A stretch of 64,000 nt of DNA from Rhodospirillales bacterium (GTDB taxonomy: Bacteria; Pseudomonadota; Alphaproteobacteria; Rhodospirillales; Thalassospiraceae). The DNA lies in contig JAHQVT010000010.1 of NCBI GenBank assembly GCA_019634165.1, positions 62,001 through 126,000 on the forward strand, in the 5' to 3' direction. Shown here in pieces: positions 18,831 to 29,818 of this stretch. Numbering within the stretch: the first letter of the stretch is position 1; every line of letters starts with the position of its first letter. The notes below the pieces were generated by a model. It did no database searches and was not told the origin of the DNA. It saw only the letters and a program-made list of their open reading frames with translations. A program made the position numbers and the translations under genes.

Positions 18831-18971
18831 CTAGCTCATCTTCAAAATTGTAATCGCAAAGAACAAAACGGCCAATCCGGCAAGGATAACCAAAAATACC
18901 GTGTTCTTCTTTTTGCGTTTGGCAAGAAACGCCGCAAGCTCGGCCTTGTTTTGCTGTGCCTGTTCGCTCAT
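18831..18971 (-). CDS. Small membrane protein, CoxF-like
   Basis: A 46-residue frame too short for routine gene finding. It starts with ATGA overlapping the ctaB stop by 4 bases and ends 6 bases before ctaG. The product has a charged N-terminal half (MSEQAQQNKAELAAF, then AKRKKKN) and one transmembrane segment (VFLVILAGLAVLFFAITIL). Position between ctaB and ctaG matches the coxF slot of alphaproteobacterial oxidase operons. Its role is presumed to be oxidase maturation; no function is demonstrable from the sequence. Confidence 0.75.
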   Translation of the reverse strand: MSEQAQQNKAELAAFLAKRKKKNTVFLVILAGLAVLFFAITILKMS

Positions 18972-19894
18972 GCCATAAATCCAACTAACCAAACATCCGC
19001 AACCATTGCCCCGAACAGGACAAATAGATACAGGATGGAATATCCAAACATCTTGTGCGGTGCGCGTTCTTCCGCATCACGCAAAACACGAACGGCATGG
19101 CGCAAGAACCACAATCCGGTAAGAACTGCTGTTGCACCATAAAAGACACCAAGCAATCCGGTCGCAACTGGCACCAAAGTCACCGGTAAAAGCAGAACAG
19201 TATAGATCAGCATCTGCTTTTTGGTTGCCGCTTCACCAGCAACCACTGGCATCATCGGCACCCCGACCTTGGCGTAGTCCCCGCAACGGAACAGGGCCAG
19301 CGCCCAGAAATGTGGGGGTGTCCACATAAAGATAATCATAAACAGCGCGATTGAATTGACATCAATCCCGCCGGTCACCGACGCCCAGCCGATCATCGGG
19401 GGAAAAGCCCCGGCGGCACCGCCAATGACAATATTCTGTGGCGTGCTGCGTTTAAGCCACATGGTGTAAACGAAAACGTAGAACGCAATCGATCCCGCCA
19501 GCAAAATCGCAGCCACAATATTGATGGCAACCGCCATCACAGTTACCGAGACGATCGACAAGGCAATGCCAAGAGATCGCGCTTCATCTGCCGGTACACG
19601 CCCAGCCGGAATGGGCCGGTTCTGGGTGCGTTTCATGTGAATGTCGATATCTCGGTCATACCACATGTTAATCGACGCAGCCGCGCCACTGGCGACAGCG
19701 ATACAGGCGATTGCAACGAGTCCCAGAAACGGATGGATTGATCCTGGCGCAATCAACAGTCCCACAGCACCGGTAAAGACGACCAAGGTCATCACACCGG
19801 GTTTGAGCAGCGCAATATAGTCTCGCACCTCCGAAATCGGGAGTTTTGCGATATCTTCAAGCGCAAGGGTCTGGTTAGCAACCTGCTTGGTCAT
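18968..19894 (-). CDS. ctaB: Protoheme IX farnesyltransferase (heme O synthase)
   Basis: A 308-residue polytopic UbiA-family prenyltransferase that makes heme O from heme B for aa3-type oxidase. The prenyl-diphosphate binding Asp-rich motif is NMWYDRDIDIHMKRTQNRP near residue 89, and the second conserved region is TMWLKRSTPQNIVIGG. The hydrophobic pattern predicts about nine helices. It sits 79 bases after coxA and overlaps the coxF-like start by 4 bases. Confidence 0.97.
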   Translation of the reverse strand: MTKQVANQTLALEDIAKLPISEVRDYIALLKPGVMTLVVFTGAVGLLIAPGSIHPFLGLVAIACIAVASGAAASINMWYDRDIDIHMKRTQNRPIPAGRVPADEARSLGIALSIVSVTVMAVAINIVAAILLAGSIAFYVFVYTMWLKRSTPQNIVIGGAAGAFPPMIGWASVTGGIDVNSIALFMIIFMWTPPHFWALALFRCGDYAKVGVPMMPVVAGEAATKKQMLIYTVLLLPVTLVPVATGLLGVFYGATAVLTGLWFLRHAVRVLRDAEERAPHKMFGYSILYLFVLFGAMVADVWLVGFMA

Positions 19895-19931
19895 GGAACT
19901 CTGGTCTTCTCTTCTTGGGGCGGTAAGGCGC

Positions 19932-19956
19932 CCCCCGCAAGACGGGCCTGCGGGGG
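19932..19956 (-). repeat. GC-rich intercistronic hairpin between coxA and ctaB
   Basis: CCCCCGCA (19932-19939) pairs with TGCGGGGG (19949-19956), 8 bp with a 9-base loop. No T-run follows on the minus strand. It may be a weak attenuator or a 3' stabiliser for the coxBA message rather than a full terminator. Confidence 0.5.
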
Positions 19957-19973
19957 ACTTAAACCAGGATCAC

Positions 19974-22420
<2,447 letters not shown>

Positions 22421-23218
22421 GCGAATCTGCCCCCTCGCATTACATCTCAAGGCGATATGCCTCAATCGTCTCCACCCCCGACGGCGATGGTTAATCTAAA
22501 TGATATAGGCCCCTCTCTAGGACATTATCACCTTCTCAACCAAAGATTACCCAAACCACCGGGCCAGAGCATTTCCTCTGACATATCTTATTCTTAATAA
22601 GCCTGCACCCGAAAGTACATCAGTAAGGCAGGCAAATAGCGTATCTTCGACACCTGTTCCAGAAAAAACCTCGCTGCGATGCACAAAAAATGTATTTGGA
22701 ACCAAATTAAATTATCGCTCTGGTTTTGACCAAATCAGGCTGCAACACCCACCCTTAGATAGAAAAACCGCCATTCCGCTTGATATGCTTGGACGGTTTC
22801 CGTGAATGCTGCTTTGCAATATAGACAGAAAGCCCAGCTAAATCCCTTCAACCAATGGCTAAAGCCCGTCACGCGCTTAGTTCGACGCGGCAATTAGATC
22901 GGACTGACGAACGCCGCTACGGCATGCTGGTCTTTGCGTCATCCTAGAATAGATTGGTACTCCATTTCAGATATCCACCTATTCAAACGGGCGATTCGTT
23001 CGAAAAAACGTGATCAAGATCGCAGGCCAAAATTAAAATCCGAGCCTGAAGCCTTTAATTATGTGTGTTTTTCCCCAATATCACGGATATGAATTCGGTT
23101 GGCGAGATAAGGTTTGCGTAATATTCTACCCAAACGTATATATTCGACCAACCAATCGCTGTAAGAGACTTAGGTTGTTTCTTGCAGGATGCCGACAGTT
23201 AAAGACAGAGGTTCGTCG
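22421..23218. other. Long gene-free region between coxB and cheZ (about 800 bp)
   Basis: The two flanking genes are divergent, so promoters for both should lie here. I find no convincing open frame with coding character, no tRNA-like fold and no strong hairpin. The segment is more AT-rich than its neighbours, for example around 22560-22720 and 22980-23140. A small RNA or an eroded gene cannot be excluded. Confidence 0.5.
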
Positions 23219-24037
23219 ATGGCACATCAAGGAAGCAAAAGACTTTTTACCGCCGAAATGCGGTTGCTCAATAAACTCGAAAGCATGAGTGACATGGTCG
23301 CTCTGCCGACCGATATGCCAACCGATGCTGCGCCATCTGGCGGCGGGCCCGACCTTTCGAGCCTTCATACTGCGATTGAAGACCTCAAGCTTGAGCTTCT
23401 GACTGACATCCGTGTCATGGTGGAAGAACAGAAGAAACTGACGGCTCGGCCGACGGAAGGCGATCAGGAAGACGCGCGTAACGAGCTGCGCTTGATGAAA
23501 ACCGAAATTCGCGCACTCGCCAATTCCATTCAAGAAACCAAAAAAGAAATTGCAGCCCTTTATACCGCCCCTGAAGACGATTCCGGCACACGGATCAATA
23601 TCGTCAAAGGTGAGCTAGATTCTGTTGTCGCTGCGACAGAGGATGCCACAGCAAACATCCTTGAAACTGTCGAAAAAATCGACGCCGTCGCCCACAATAT
23701 CCGATCAGCCGCTTCTGATGACTATACGCAGGGCCTTGCGGATGACATCGTCGAACTGGTCGTGAAAGTCTTTGAATCATGCAACTTCCAGGATCTGACC
23801 GGACAGCGCATTACCAAAGTTGTTAACACCATGAAATACATTGAGGAACGCGTAAACCGCGTGATCGAAATTTGGGGTGAAGATGACTTTGGCGACTTTG
23901 ATCTACCCGCCGATCCCAAAGGTCTTGATAACCTTGATAAGACGGTTACTAAGTCTGCGCAAAATGCAGAACGCGTTTCACAGGACGAAGTCGATCAGAT
24001 CTTCTCACAGGATGAAATTGACGCTCTGTTTGATTAA
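23219..24037 (+). CDS. CheZ-family protein phosphatase, copy 1
   Basis: A 272-residue mainly helical protein. The CheZ signature is ESCNFQDLTGQRITKVV, in which the Asp and Gln i/i+4 pair (DLTGQ) corresponds to the catalytic D143/Q147 of E. coli CheZ, which removes phosphate from CheY-P. The C-terminus holds two back-to-back motifs, VSQDEVDQIF and SQDEIDALFD, resembling the CheY-binding peptide of FliM. The ATG at 23219 is preferred over 23189: AGAGG lies 7-8 bases upstream and the paralogue at 29.6 kb aligns from here. No other che gene is adjacent. Confidence 0.85.
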   Translation: MAHQGSKRLFTAEMRLLNKLESMSDMVALPTDMPTDAAPSGGGPDLSSLHTAIEDLKLELLTDIRVMVEEQKKLTARPTEGDQEDARNELRLMKTEIRALANSIQETKKEIAALYTAPEDDSGTRINIVKGELDSVVAATEDATANILETVEKIDAVAHNIRSAASDDYTQGLADDIVELVVKVFESCNFQDLTGQRITKVVNTMKYIEERVNRVIEIWGEDDFGDFDLPADPKGLDNLDKTVTKSAQNAERVSQDEVDQIFSQDEIDALFD

Positions 24038-24065
24038 CGCCTATCAAACACCAACTGAAATATAC

Positions 24066-24096
24066 AAAAGCCTGCCAACCGGCAGGCTTTTTCTTT
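24066..24096. terminator. Bidirectional terminator between cheZ copy 1 and yqgE
   Basis: AAAAGCCTGCC pairs with GGCAGGCTTTT (11 bp, loop AACC), followed by TTCTTTG on the plus strand. The A-run on the left gives a T-run on the minus strand, so it can serve both convergent genes. Confidence 0.85.
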
Positions 24097-24126
24097 GCAA
24101 ACGAATGTGGTGATGTCCCGCAAAGC

Positions 24127-24705
24127 TTAGGCGTGGCCAGCCTCTCCCGAAAGCAATTCAGGAGCAAAGCCCAATTTGGTAAAGGCTTGTTCCCATTTGT
24201 CTTCGCAATCAATATCAAACAAAAGATCAGCATCCGCATCAACATGCAGCCAGCCATTGGCAAGGATTTCATTTTCCAACTGCCCGCTGCGCCATCCTGC
24301 ATAACCAAGTGCAAGAATACGGCTTTGGGGGCCTTCGCCCAATGCAATCTGTTCAAGAATATCGACCGTGGCGGTAACAGAAACACCACGGTCCACATGC
24401 AAGGTTGCCTCGTTGGCAAAGTCAGTCGAATGCAAAACGAAGCCACGGCTACTTTCGACCGGACCACCGAAATGGACCTGAATATCTTCAATCGTCGGCG
24501 CTGGACGGGCGATACCAAGTTGTTCAAGCAATTCAGGGAAAGTGATGCTGTCAATGACACGGTTAATCACCAACCCCATTGCACCATCTTCGTTATGGGC
24601 ACAGATATAGACAACACTTTGCGAAAACCGCGGATCACGCATACCCGGCATTGCCACAAGCAGCTTTCCACCCAGATATTCGCCAGTATCGACTTGTTCA
24701 CCCAT
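24127..24705 (-). CDS. yqgE: YqgE/AlgH family protein (DUF179)
   Basis: A 192-residue protein from the ATG at 24705. The N-terminus [20 protein letters not shown] and the motif GAMGLVINR are family hallmarks, followed by [15 protein letters not shown] and [12 protein letters not shown]. The family is widespread and conserved in proteobacteria. AlgH was once linked to alginate regulation; the biochemical activity is not established. It is convergent with cheZ copy 1. Confidence 0.93.
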   Translation of the reverse strand: MGEQVDTGEYLGGKLLVAMPGMRDPRFSQSVVYICAHNEDGAMGLVINRVIDSITFPELLEQLGIARPAPTIEDIQVHFGGPVESSRGFVLHSTDFANEATLHVDRGVSVTATVDILEQIALGEGPQSRILALGYAGWRSGQLENEILANGWLHVDADADLLFDIDCEDKWEQAFTKLGFAPELLSGEAGHA

Positions 24706-24808
24706 CTCACAACTCTTTCCGTACTGTTTCAGCAAGCCTAGCGCGATTGTCCTTCTATTACCATCAAGAACCCAGAAAGACGCAAAGGAACATACTTTTA
24801 CGCCCTGC

Positions 24809-24846
24809 CTTTCCCAATATCTTAAATCTTTCCCAATATCTTAAAT
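24809..24846. repeat. Perfect 19-bp tandem direct repeat
   Basis: The 19-base unit CTTTCCCAATATCTTAAAT occurs twice with no spacer, at 24809-24827 and 24828-24846. It lies in the 363-bp gap between the divergent yqgE and dsbD genes. It could be a recent slippage duplication or a paired regulator site. The rest of the gap shows no gene. Confidence 0.8.
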
Positions 24847-25068
24847 GTAGTGTTTCTCCCCCCAAAACGCCAAGGTTCGCACCAATTTTTAAATTTACCC
24901 CACGGAAAGCCAATCCAAATAAACACATGCTTGATACCGAAGTCACGCAGTCGTGGCTTGATTTGAACGCCCCTTAGGATTACGCCTTCAACAGCTCACA
25001 TGTGCTTGTTTTGTGCCACAATCGTAAAATAGCCTCCAAGATCAATATCATCTGCTAAGGACCAAGAC

Positions 25069-27306
25069 GTGCTTCGCCAACTGATCCCCCACTTTACAAT
25101 CCTATTTGCCTTTGTTGCGACGACGATAGGCGCTATGGCACCGGCCATAGCCGCTTCAGACATGGCGTCGGACTGGATTGACGAAGATTTTGCGTCAGTT
25201 CGGCTGATCAGTGCGCAAACCCGCACCACGACGTCTGACACAATCCGCCTTGGTCTTGAATTTGAACTGCAGCCCGATTGGAAAATCTACTGGCGTAGTG
25301 CCGGGGATGCCGGGTTTCCGCCGCAGCTAGATTGGAGCGGCTCGGAAAACATTGGCGATGCCGAAATTCTGTGGCCTGCCCCGCACCGTTTTTCGATTTT
25401 TGGGCTGGAAACATTTGGCTATAAAAATCACATCATTCTGCCGATTGATCTTGCTGTTACGCATCCGGATCAGCCCGTTTCAATAGCGCTTGATGTTGAT
25501 TATTTGGTTTGCAGCGATATTTGCATTCCAGCAGCAGCCAAATTCAGTCTTGATATCCCTGCTGCTGGCAGCGCAATAGCAGCCACATCTGGTTCGCCAG
25601 TAGTCAGCAACCATGCGCACCAGATCGAAAAATTTGTCTCTCGCGTGCCGCTACGCGGTGCGGTCCTTCCAATTTCGATCAGCAGTATATCCAGCAGCAA
25701 GGCACCCGATCAAACGACACTACATCTTGGCATCAGCGGCCTTTCTAAAGCAGGTGTCGAAGTTGATGACATCCTGATCGAAAGTGACCTTCGCGCTGGT
25801 TTTGGCCTCCCGGCATCAGCGCAAAAAGCTGCAAATAATGACCCTGAACTGCAGTATTTTGATCTTGCTGTTTTTGGGTTGGAAGAAGATCAAAGCCTGC
25901 AGAATGTTCCGCTCACCATTACCGTGATTGCCGGTCCCTTATCAGTTGAACAGAACCTTTTGGTCGGCACCGACACTGTTCTAAATGCAGAAGATGGTTC
26001 TGACACCTCACCCTCTGTGGTCTCGTCTGACAACGAAGATGTGAATATATGGCTGATCGGGTTGTTTGCCCTGATTGGGGGACTGATCCTGAACGTCATG
26101 CCCTGTGTTCTGCCTGTTCTTTCGATCAAGATCATGTCGGTGATTAACGTCCGCGAACAAGACATCGGCAAAGTACGGCTTGGCTTCCTTGCCAGTGCGG
26201 CTGGCATTATTACGTCCTTCTGGATCATCGCCGCTGTTTTGATTGGCATTAAACTGACCGGTGGATCAATCGGTTGGGGCATTCAGTTCCAGCAGCCCTT
26301 ATTCCTGACCGTCATGACGATTGTTCTGGCCTTGTTTGCATTGAACATGTGGGGCCAGTTTGAAATCGGTGGCCATGATCAGTTGGGCAATGCTGCCAAC
26401 GATGCCATTGCCAAACAAGAAACGCATGGGCGTCATCTGAGCGGCCATTTCCTGACCGGCATGTTTGCAACCTTGCTGGCCACACCGTGTTCCGCGCCCT
26501 TCCTTGGCACGGCAGTTGGCTTTGCCCTTGCCGGTGACAGCATTGATATCTTTTCGATATTCACCCTGCTTGGGATTGGTCTTGCCGTGCCCTACATCGC
26601 AATCGCGGTTCAGCCACGTGTGGCGCATCTTCTGCCCAAACCGGGTCGGTGGATGAATGTCGTCAAGGCCGTCCTTGGTTTTGCCTTGATTGGAACGGCG
26701 ATTTGGTTGCTGGGTATTCTATCGGTTCAAATCGGTATGAATGGTGCGGTTTTCGTTGGCATTGGCCTTCTGATTGGCGGGCTATTTGTTTGGGCACGTA
26801 AACGTGCAGCATCCTTACGCCCACGCTTTGCCTTTACCGCCATTGCCATCCTTGGCTTCCTTATCGCCCTTTTTGCACCGGGCTTTACACGGCCAGTAGA
26901 ACCGATCGCCAATAACGTTAAAACAGGCCCCCTTCAATGGCAGGCCTTTGCACCAGAAACCATCAACACCCTTGTTGCCGATGGGAAAACCGTATTGGTA
27001 GATGTCACTGCTGAGTGGTGTGTTAGCTGTCAGGTTAATAAAAAACTTGTCCTTGAAACAGCCGACGTCGCCAATGCGCTTCGTCGTGACGATATAGTGC
27101 TGATGCAGGCCGATTGGACCCGGCCAGACCAAAAGATTTCTGACTATCTGGCTTCTTATGGACGTTTTGGCATTCCGTTTAACGCAATTTTCGGCCCCAA
27201 CGCACATGACGGGATTTTACTATCGGAATTGCTGAGTGCAGAGACTGTTTTGAATGCTTTGCGCGATGCCAGCAGCGCATCCGACCTTGTTAGAAACGCA
27301 CAGTGA
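25069..27306 (+). CDS. dsbD: DsbD-type thiol:disulfide interchange protein
   Basis: A 745-residue protein from a GTG with AAGGA 7 bases upstream. Order: signal peptide, periplasmic N-terminal domain with a Cys pair (LVCSDICIP, around residues 148-152), a CcdA-like membrane domain with Cys in LNVMPCVLPVLS and LLATPCSAPFLG, and a C-terminal thioredoxin domain with EWCVSCQVNKK. The cysteine relay matches DsbD/ScsB proteins, which carry cytoplasmic reducing power to periplasmic targets. The N-terminal domain looks closer to the ScsB type than to E. coli DsbD-alpha, which is an impression only. It appears to be a single-gene unit. Confidence 0.92.
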   Translation: MLRQLIPHFTILFAFVATTIGAMAPAIAASDMASDWIDEDFASVRLISAQTRTTTSDTIRLGLEFELQPDWKIYWRSAGDAGFPPQLDWSGSENIGDAEILWPAPHRFSIFGLETFGYKNHIILPIDLAVTHPDQPVSIALDVDYLVCSDICIPAAAKFSLDIPAAGSAIAATSGSPVVSNHAHQIEKFVSRVPLRGAVLPISISSISSSKAPDQTTLHLGISGLSKAGVEVDDILIESDLRAGFGLPASAQKAANNDPELQYFDLAVFGLEEDQSLQNVPLTITVIAGPLSVEQNLLVGTDTVLNAEDGSDTSPSVVSSDNEDVNIWLIGLFALIGGLILNVMPCVLPVLSIKIMSVINVREQDIGKVRLGFLASAAGIITSFWIIAAVLIGIKLTGGSIGWGIQFQQPLFLTVMTIVLALFALNMWGQFEIGGHDQLGNAANDAIAKQETHGRHLSGHFLTGMFATLLATPCSAPFLGTAVGFALAGDSIDIFSIFTLLGIGLAVPYIAIAVQPRVAHLLPKPGRWMNVVKAVLGFALIGTAIWLLGILSVQIGMNGAVFVGIGLLIGGLFVWARKRAASLRPRFAFTAIAILGFLIALFAPGFTRPVEPIANNVKTGPLQWQAFAPETINTLVADGKTVLVDVTAEWCVSCQVNKKLVLETADVANALRRDDIVLMQADWTRPDQKISDYLASYGRFGIPFNAIFGPNAHDGILLSELLSAETVLNALRDASSASDLVRNAQ

Positions 27307-27506
27307 TCACTGTTCAAAAGTTGTACGTACAGTCGATTGAACAAGCACCTTTGGCGTCAGGCAAAAGCCGCAAACAAAGCCCAAACATGAAACTTACTAA
27401 AAACTCCGCGGGATGGCATTGAATATCCAACGGATTTGTAGTTTGATTTCCCACCATACGATCTATCGCGCAATCATCGGGATTGCGCCATCATACGGAG
27501 ATACCC

Positions 27507-27986
27507 ATGACCATTTCAGTCGGCAATGAACTCCCGGACGTTACCCTTTTCCGCGCGACCAGCGATGGCCCCGAAGCCGTCAATTCCAAAGAATTCTTTG
27601 CAGGCCGCAAAGTCGTTCTGTTTGCCGTTCCCGGTGCTTTCACCCCGACCTGTTCGGCCAAGCACCTTCCGGGATTTGTTGCAAAATCCGACGAGATCAA
27701 AGCAAAGGGTGTTGATGAAATTGCATGCCTTGCATCTAATGATGCATTCGTCTTGCAGGCGTGGGCTACCAGCGAGAAAGCCGACAACATTACCATGCTG
27801 TCAGATGGCGATCTGGCATTTGTCGATGCAACGGGTCTCGAACTTGATCTGACCGGTCGCGGACTTGGTAAGCGCGCAAACCGATTTGCCATGATTGTCG
27901 AAAACGGCAAGGTTACCGATCTTGCTGTCGAAGAGCCTGGCGCCTTTGATGTATCAAGTGCCGAAGCTGTACTTGCAAAGCTTTAA
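27507..27986 (+). CDS. Peroxiredoxin, Prx5 type
   Basis: A 159-residue thiol peroxidase from the ATG at 27507 (GGAG 6 bases upstream). The peroxidatic Cys lies in PGAFTPTCSAKHLPGF and a second Cys in EIACLASNDAFV. The C-terminal region RFAMIVENGKV fits Prx5. It reduces hydrogen and alkyl peroxides using glutathione, glutaredoxin or thioredoxin. In related alphaproteobacteria a Prx5 gene is often found near rnhA, as I recall; here it stands alone next to dsbD. A clear terminator follows. Confidence 0.95.
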   Translation: MTISVGNELPDVTLFRATSDGPEAVNSKEFFAGRKVVLFAVPGAFTPTCSAKHLPGFVAKSDEIKAKGVDEIACLASNDAFVLQAWATSEKADNITMLSDGDLAFVDATGLELDLTGRGLGKRANRFAMIVENGKVTDLAVEEPGAFDVSSAEAVLAKL

Positions 27987-28013
27987 GCTGCGCGACTTCA
28001 CGTAAAAACGTAT

Positions 28014-28050
28014 AAAGCTCCGCAGGTAACTGCGGAGCTTTATTATATTT
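28014..28050 (+). terminator. Rho-independent terminator of the peroxiredoxin gene
   Basis: AAAGCTCCGCAG pairs with CTGCGGAGCTTT (12 bp, loop GTAA), followed by the T-rich ATTATATTT. It may also serve the convergent minus-strand gene ending at 28074. Confidence 0.85.
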
Positions 28051-28073
28051 GACGCCAGAATAACGTTGCGTCT

Positions 28074-28478
28074 TTAGCGCGGCAAAAGAACCGGTATTGG
28101 TTCTTCGTTATCGTCATAGTCACACTCAAAGGTCGGGTTGGTATGCTTTGCAATGAAATGCACAACCCCTTCCCGGAAACTGCCCTTAATCGGTGACCAG
28201 CTCATGAAAACACCGCCGCGGCCGTCATATTCGCGAATATCTGGATCACGCATCAGTTCTGCAAAACTATGCCCAAGATCTTCTGTCGCGCCTGCAACAA
28301 GCCATGACGGCTTTATCCCGCCGTGCCACAACAAATAAACACCGCCAACGCCGTTCAGTTTGAGTTCCATGATGTCGTCAATCATGAACAGGCGATAGTA
28401 ATCACCACGCGGGCTCTTTCGCCACTGAATATCCTGCGCCTTAGGCTGGCGAATAGCACCAAGAGACCAAAATCCCAT
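28074..28478 (-). CDS. Uncharacterised 134-residue protein
   Basis: Not recognised. The ATG at 28478 follows GGAGG at 5-base spacing, which strongly supports translation and fixes the start. The protein is soluble, with many aromatic residues (GFWSLG, DYYRLF, YLLWHGGIKPSW, FMSWSP) and an acidic C-terminal stretch (ECDYDDNEEPIPV). No signal peptide, membrane helix or known catalytic motif is seen. It is convergent with the peroxiredoxin gene and followed on its strand by the cheZ copy 2 region only in the opposite order of reading. Codon use looks like the neighbours. Confidence 0.75.
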   Translation of the reverse strand: MGFWSLGAIRQPKAQDIQWRKSPRGDYYRLFMIDDIMELKLNGVGGVYLLWHGGIKPSWLVAGATEDLGHSFAELMRDPDIREYDGRGGVFMSWSPIKGSFREGVVHFIAKHTNPTFECDYDDNEEPIPVLLPR

Positions 28479-28688
28479 AGTATCCTCCAAGCACGCTAAA
28501 ACACGTGCAACCGAATGTTACACGCATCCCAACATCGCTTCTTATTCTTATAGATATGAACCTACCCCAACATTTGTAAACGATTAGTTGACGAAAGGTC
28601 CTGCTCGGACACCTTCACCCTTCTTCTTTGGAAAGGTTTGGAATGGCTGTAACGCTAAGTATAGGCAAAAATCGAAGGTTTTTCACCG

Positions 28689-29615
28689 TTAATCGAACAA
28701 TTTATCAATATCGTCCTGACTAATACCTTCGCCTTCAAGTTGTGGCCCGTTCAAAAGATCAGAGTCTTCAGGTACATCTTCTTTCTCTTCGCTTTCTGGA
28801 ACCGGAAGCTCGGCGAAGGCATCTTCGCCCCAAATTGAGATCATGTTGTGAACACGATCTTCAACGAACTCAAGTGTGCTCACCACCTTGTTGATACGCT
28901 GCCCCGTAATGTCCTGAAAGTTACAGGATTCAAATATCTTCGTAACGATAAAGGCAATCTGTTCGACATGGTCGGCCACGAACTCGCTTGGTGCTGAATT
29001 CTTGAGCGTCATTGAAAGATCATCAATCTGTTCGGCAGATTCCAAAATGGTGTGCGTTGCCATCTCGGTATCTTTGACAATGGCATCAAGCTCGGATGTT
29101 GCGCTGATAAGACGATCATCCGACGCTTTGGGATGACGTAGCGACGCAATCTGAACCTTTGCCTTGTGGATATGCTCGTTCATTTCCGCAATCTGGGTGC
29201 GGATCAGTTCCAGATCATCACGATCCGGCTCTGCAGCCCCTGGTCGATTGCTGTGCGTGAAATTGCTCGACACCGGATCGGGCAGAACATCCATCGGTGC
29301 GTCATTTGATGCAACAGGTGCCGCCACGGCAGAAGCCATCTCTGCATTACCCGCGCCACCTGATGCCACAGCAGCACGTAGCTGTGAAACTTCTCCACGC
29401 AATGCACGTATCTCGTCGAGAACGGCTTGCGTCAGCCCATTGGGTTCCTCTGGTGCGCTTGGAGATGGGGATGAAGATGGCATTGCTTCGCCAGCCCCAA
29501 GTCCAGTCTCAAGCGTCGGGTCAAAAAATGACTCCGACCAATCTTCAACAACCCCACCTGTCCGTTCTTTTAACCGACGTTCGGCAGTGAATACTTTTTG
29601 CACGCGACGAGACAT
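28689..29615 (-). CDS. CheZ-family protein phosphatase, copy 2
   Basis: A 308-residue paralogue of the gene at 23.2 kb. Both begin with a similar segment (VQKVFTAERRL here, SKRLFTAEMRL there), share a variable middle and carry the catalytic signature ESCNFQDITGQRINKVV with the Asp/Gln pair. The N-terminal third is rich in Ser, Pro and Gly (PSSSPSPSAPEEP). The C-terminus ends GISQDDIDKLFD, a FliM-N-like CheY-binding motif, present once. The ATG at 29615 is chosen by alignment; a TTG at 29627 sits too close to GGAGG. It likely acts on a different CheY or in another cellular position. Confidence 0.82.
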   Translation of the reverse strand: MSRRVQKVFTAERRLKERTGGVVEDWSESFFDPTLETGLGAGEAMPSSSPSPSAPEEPNGLTQAVLDEIRALRGEVSQLRAAVASGGAGNAEMASAVAAPVASNDAPMDVLPDPVSSNFTHSNRPGAAEPDRDDLELIRTQIAEMNEHIHKAKVQIASLRHPKASDDRLISATSELDAIVKDTEMATHTILESAEQIDDLSMTLKNSAPSEFVADHVEQIAFIVTKIFESCNFQDITGQRINKVVSTLEFVEDRVHNMISIWGEDAFAELPVPESEEKEDVPEDSDLLNGPQLEGEGISQDDIDKLFD

Positions 29616-29756
29616 CTCTGACTTCAAACCTCCGGAACGGGCAAAACCCGATCACCTAATCCTAAAACGCACCGTTTTCCGGTGTCGCTCACTGCTCTTG
29701 CGACAAGTATAAGGGTTCAGATTGCGACAAGTCCAATGGGTTTCAAGTGCAAGTCA

Positions 29757-29791
29757 TTGAAAAAGAACACCCCGGCGACAGGACCGGGGTG
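29757..29791 (-). terminator. Rho-independent terminator of the gcv operon
   Basis: On the minus strand CACCCCGG pairs with CCGGGGTG (8 bp, 8-base loop), followed by TTCTTTTT. It lies about 28 bases after the gcvPB stop. Confidence 0.85.
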
Positions 29792-29818
29792 CTCGAAAAT
29801 AGAAAGGTGCCTTGCTTA

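Noticed and set aside
23061-23288. Short plus-strand frame overlapping the cheZ copy 1 start
   Set aside because: Ends inside cheZ in another frame, with no motif; most likely chance.
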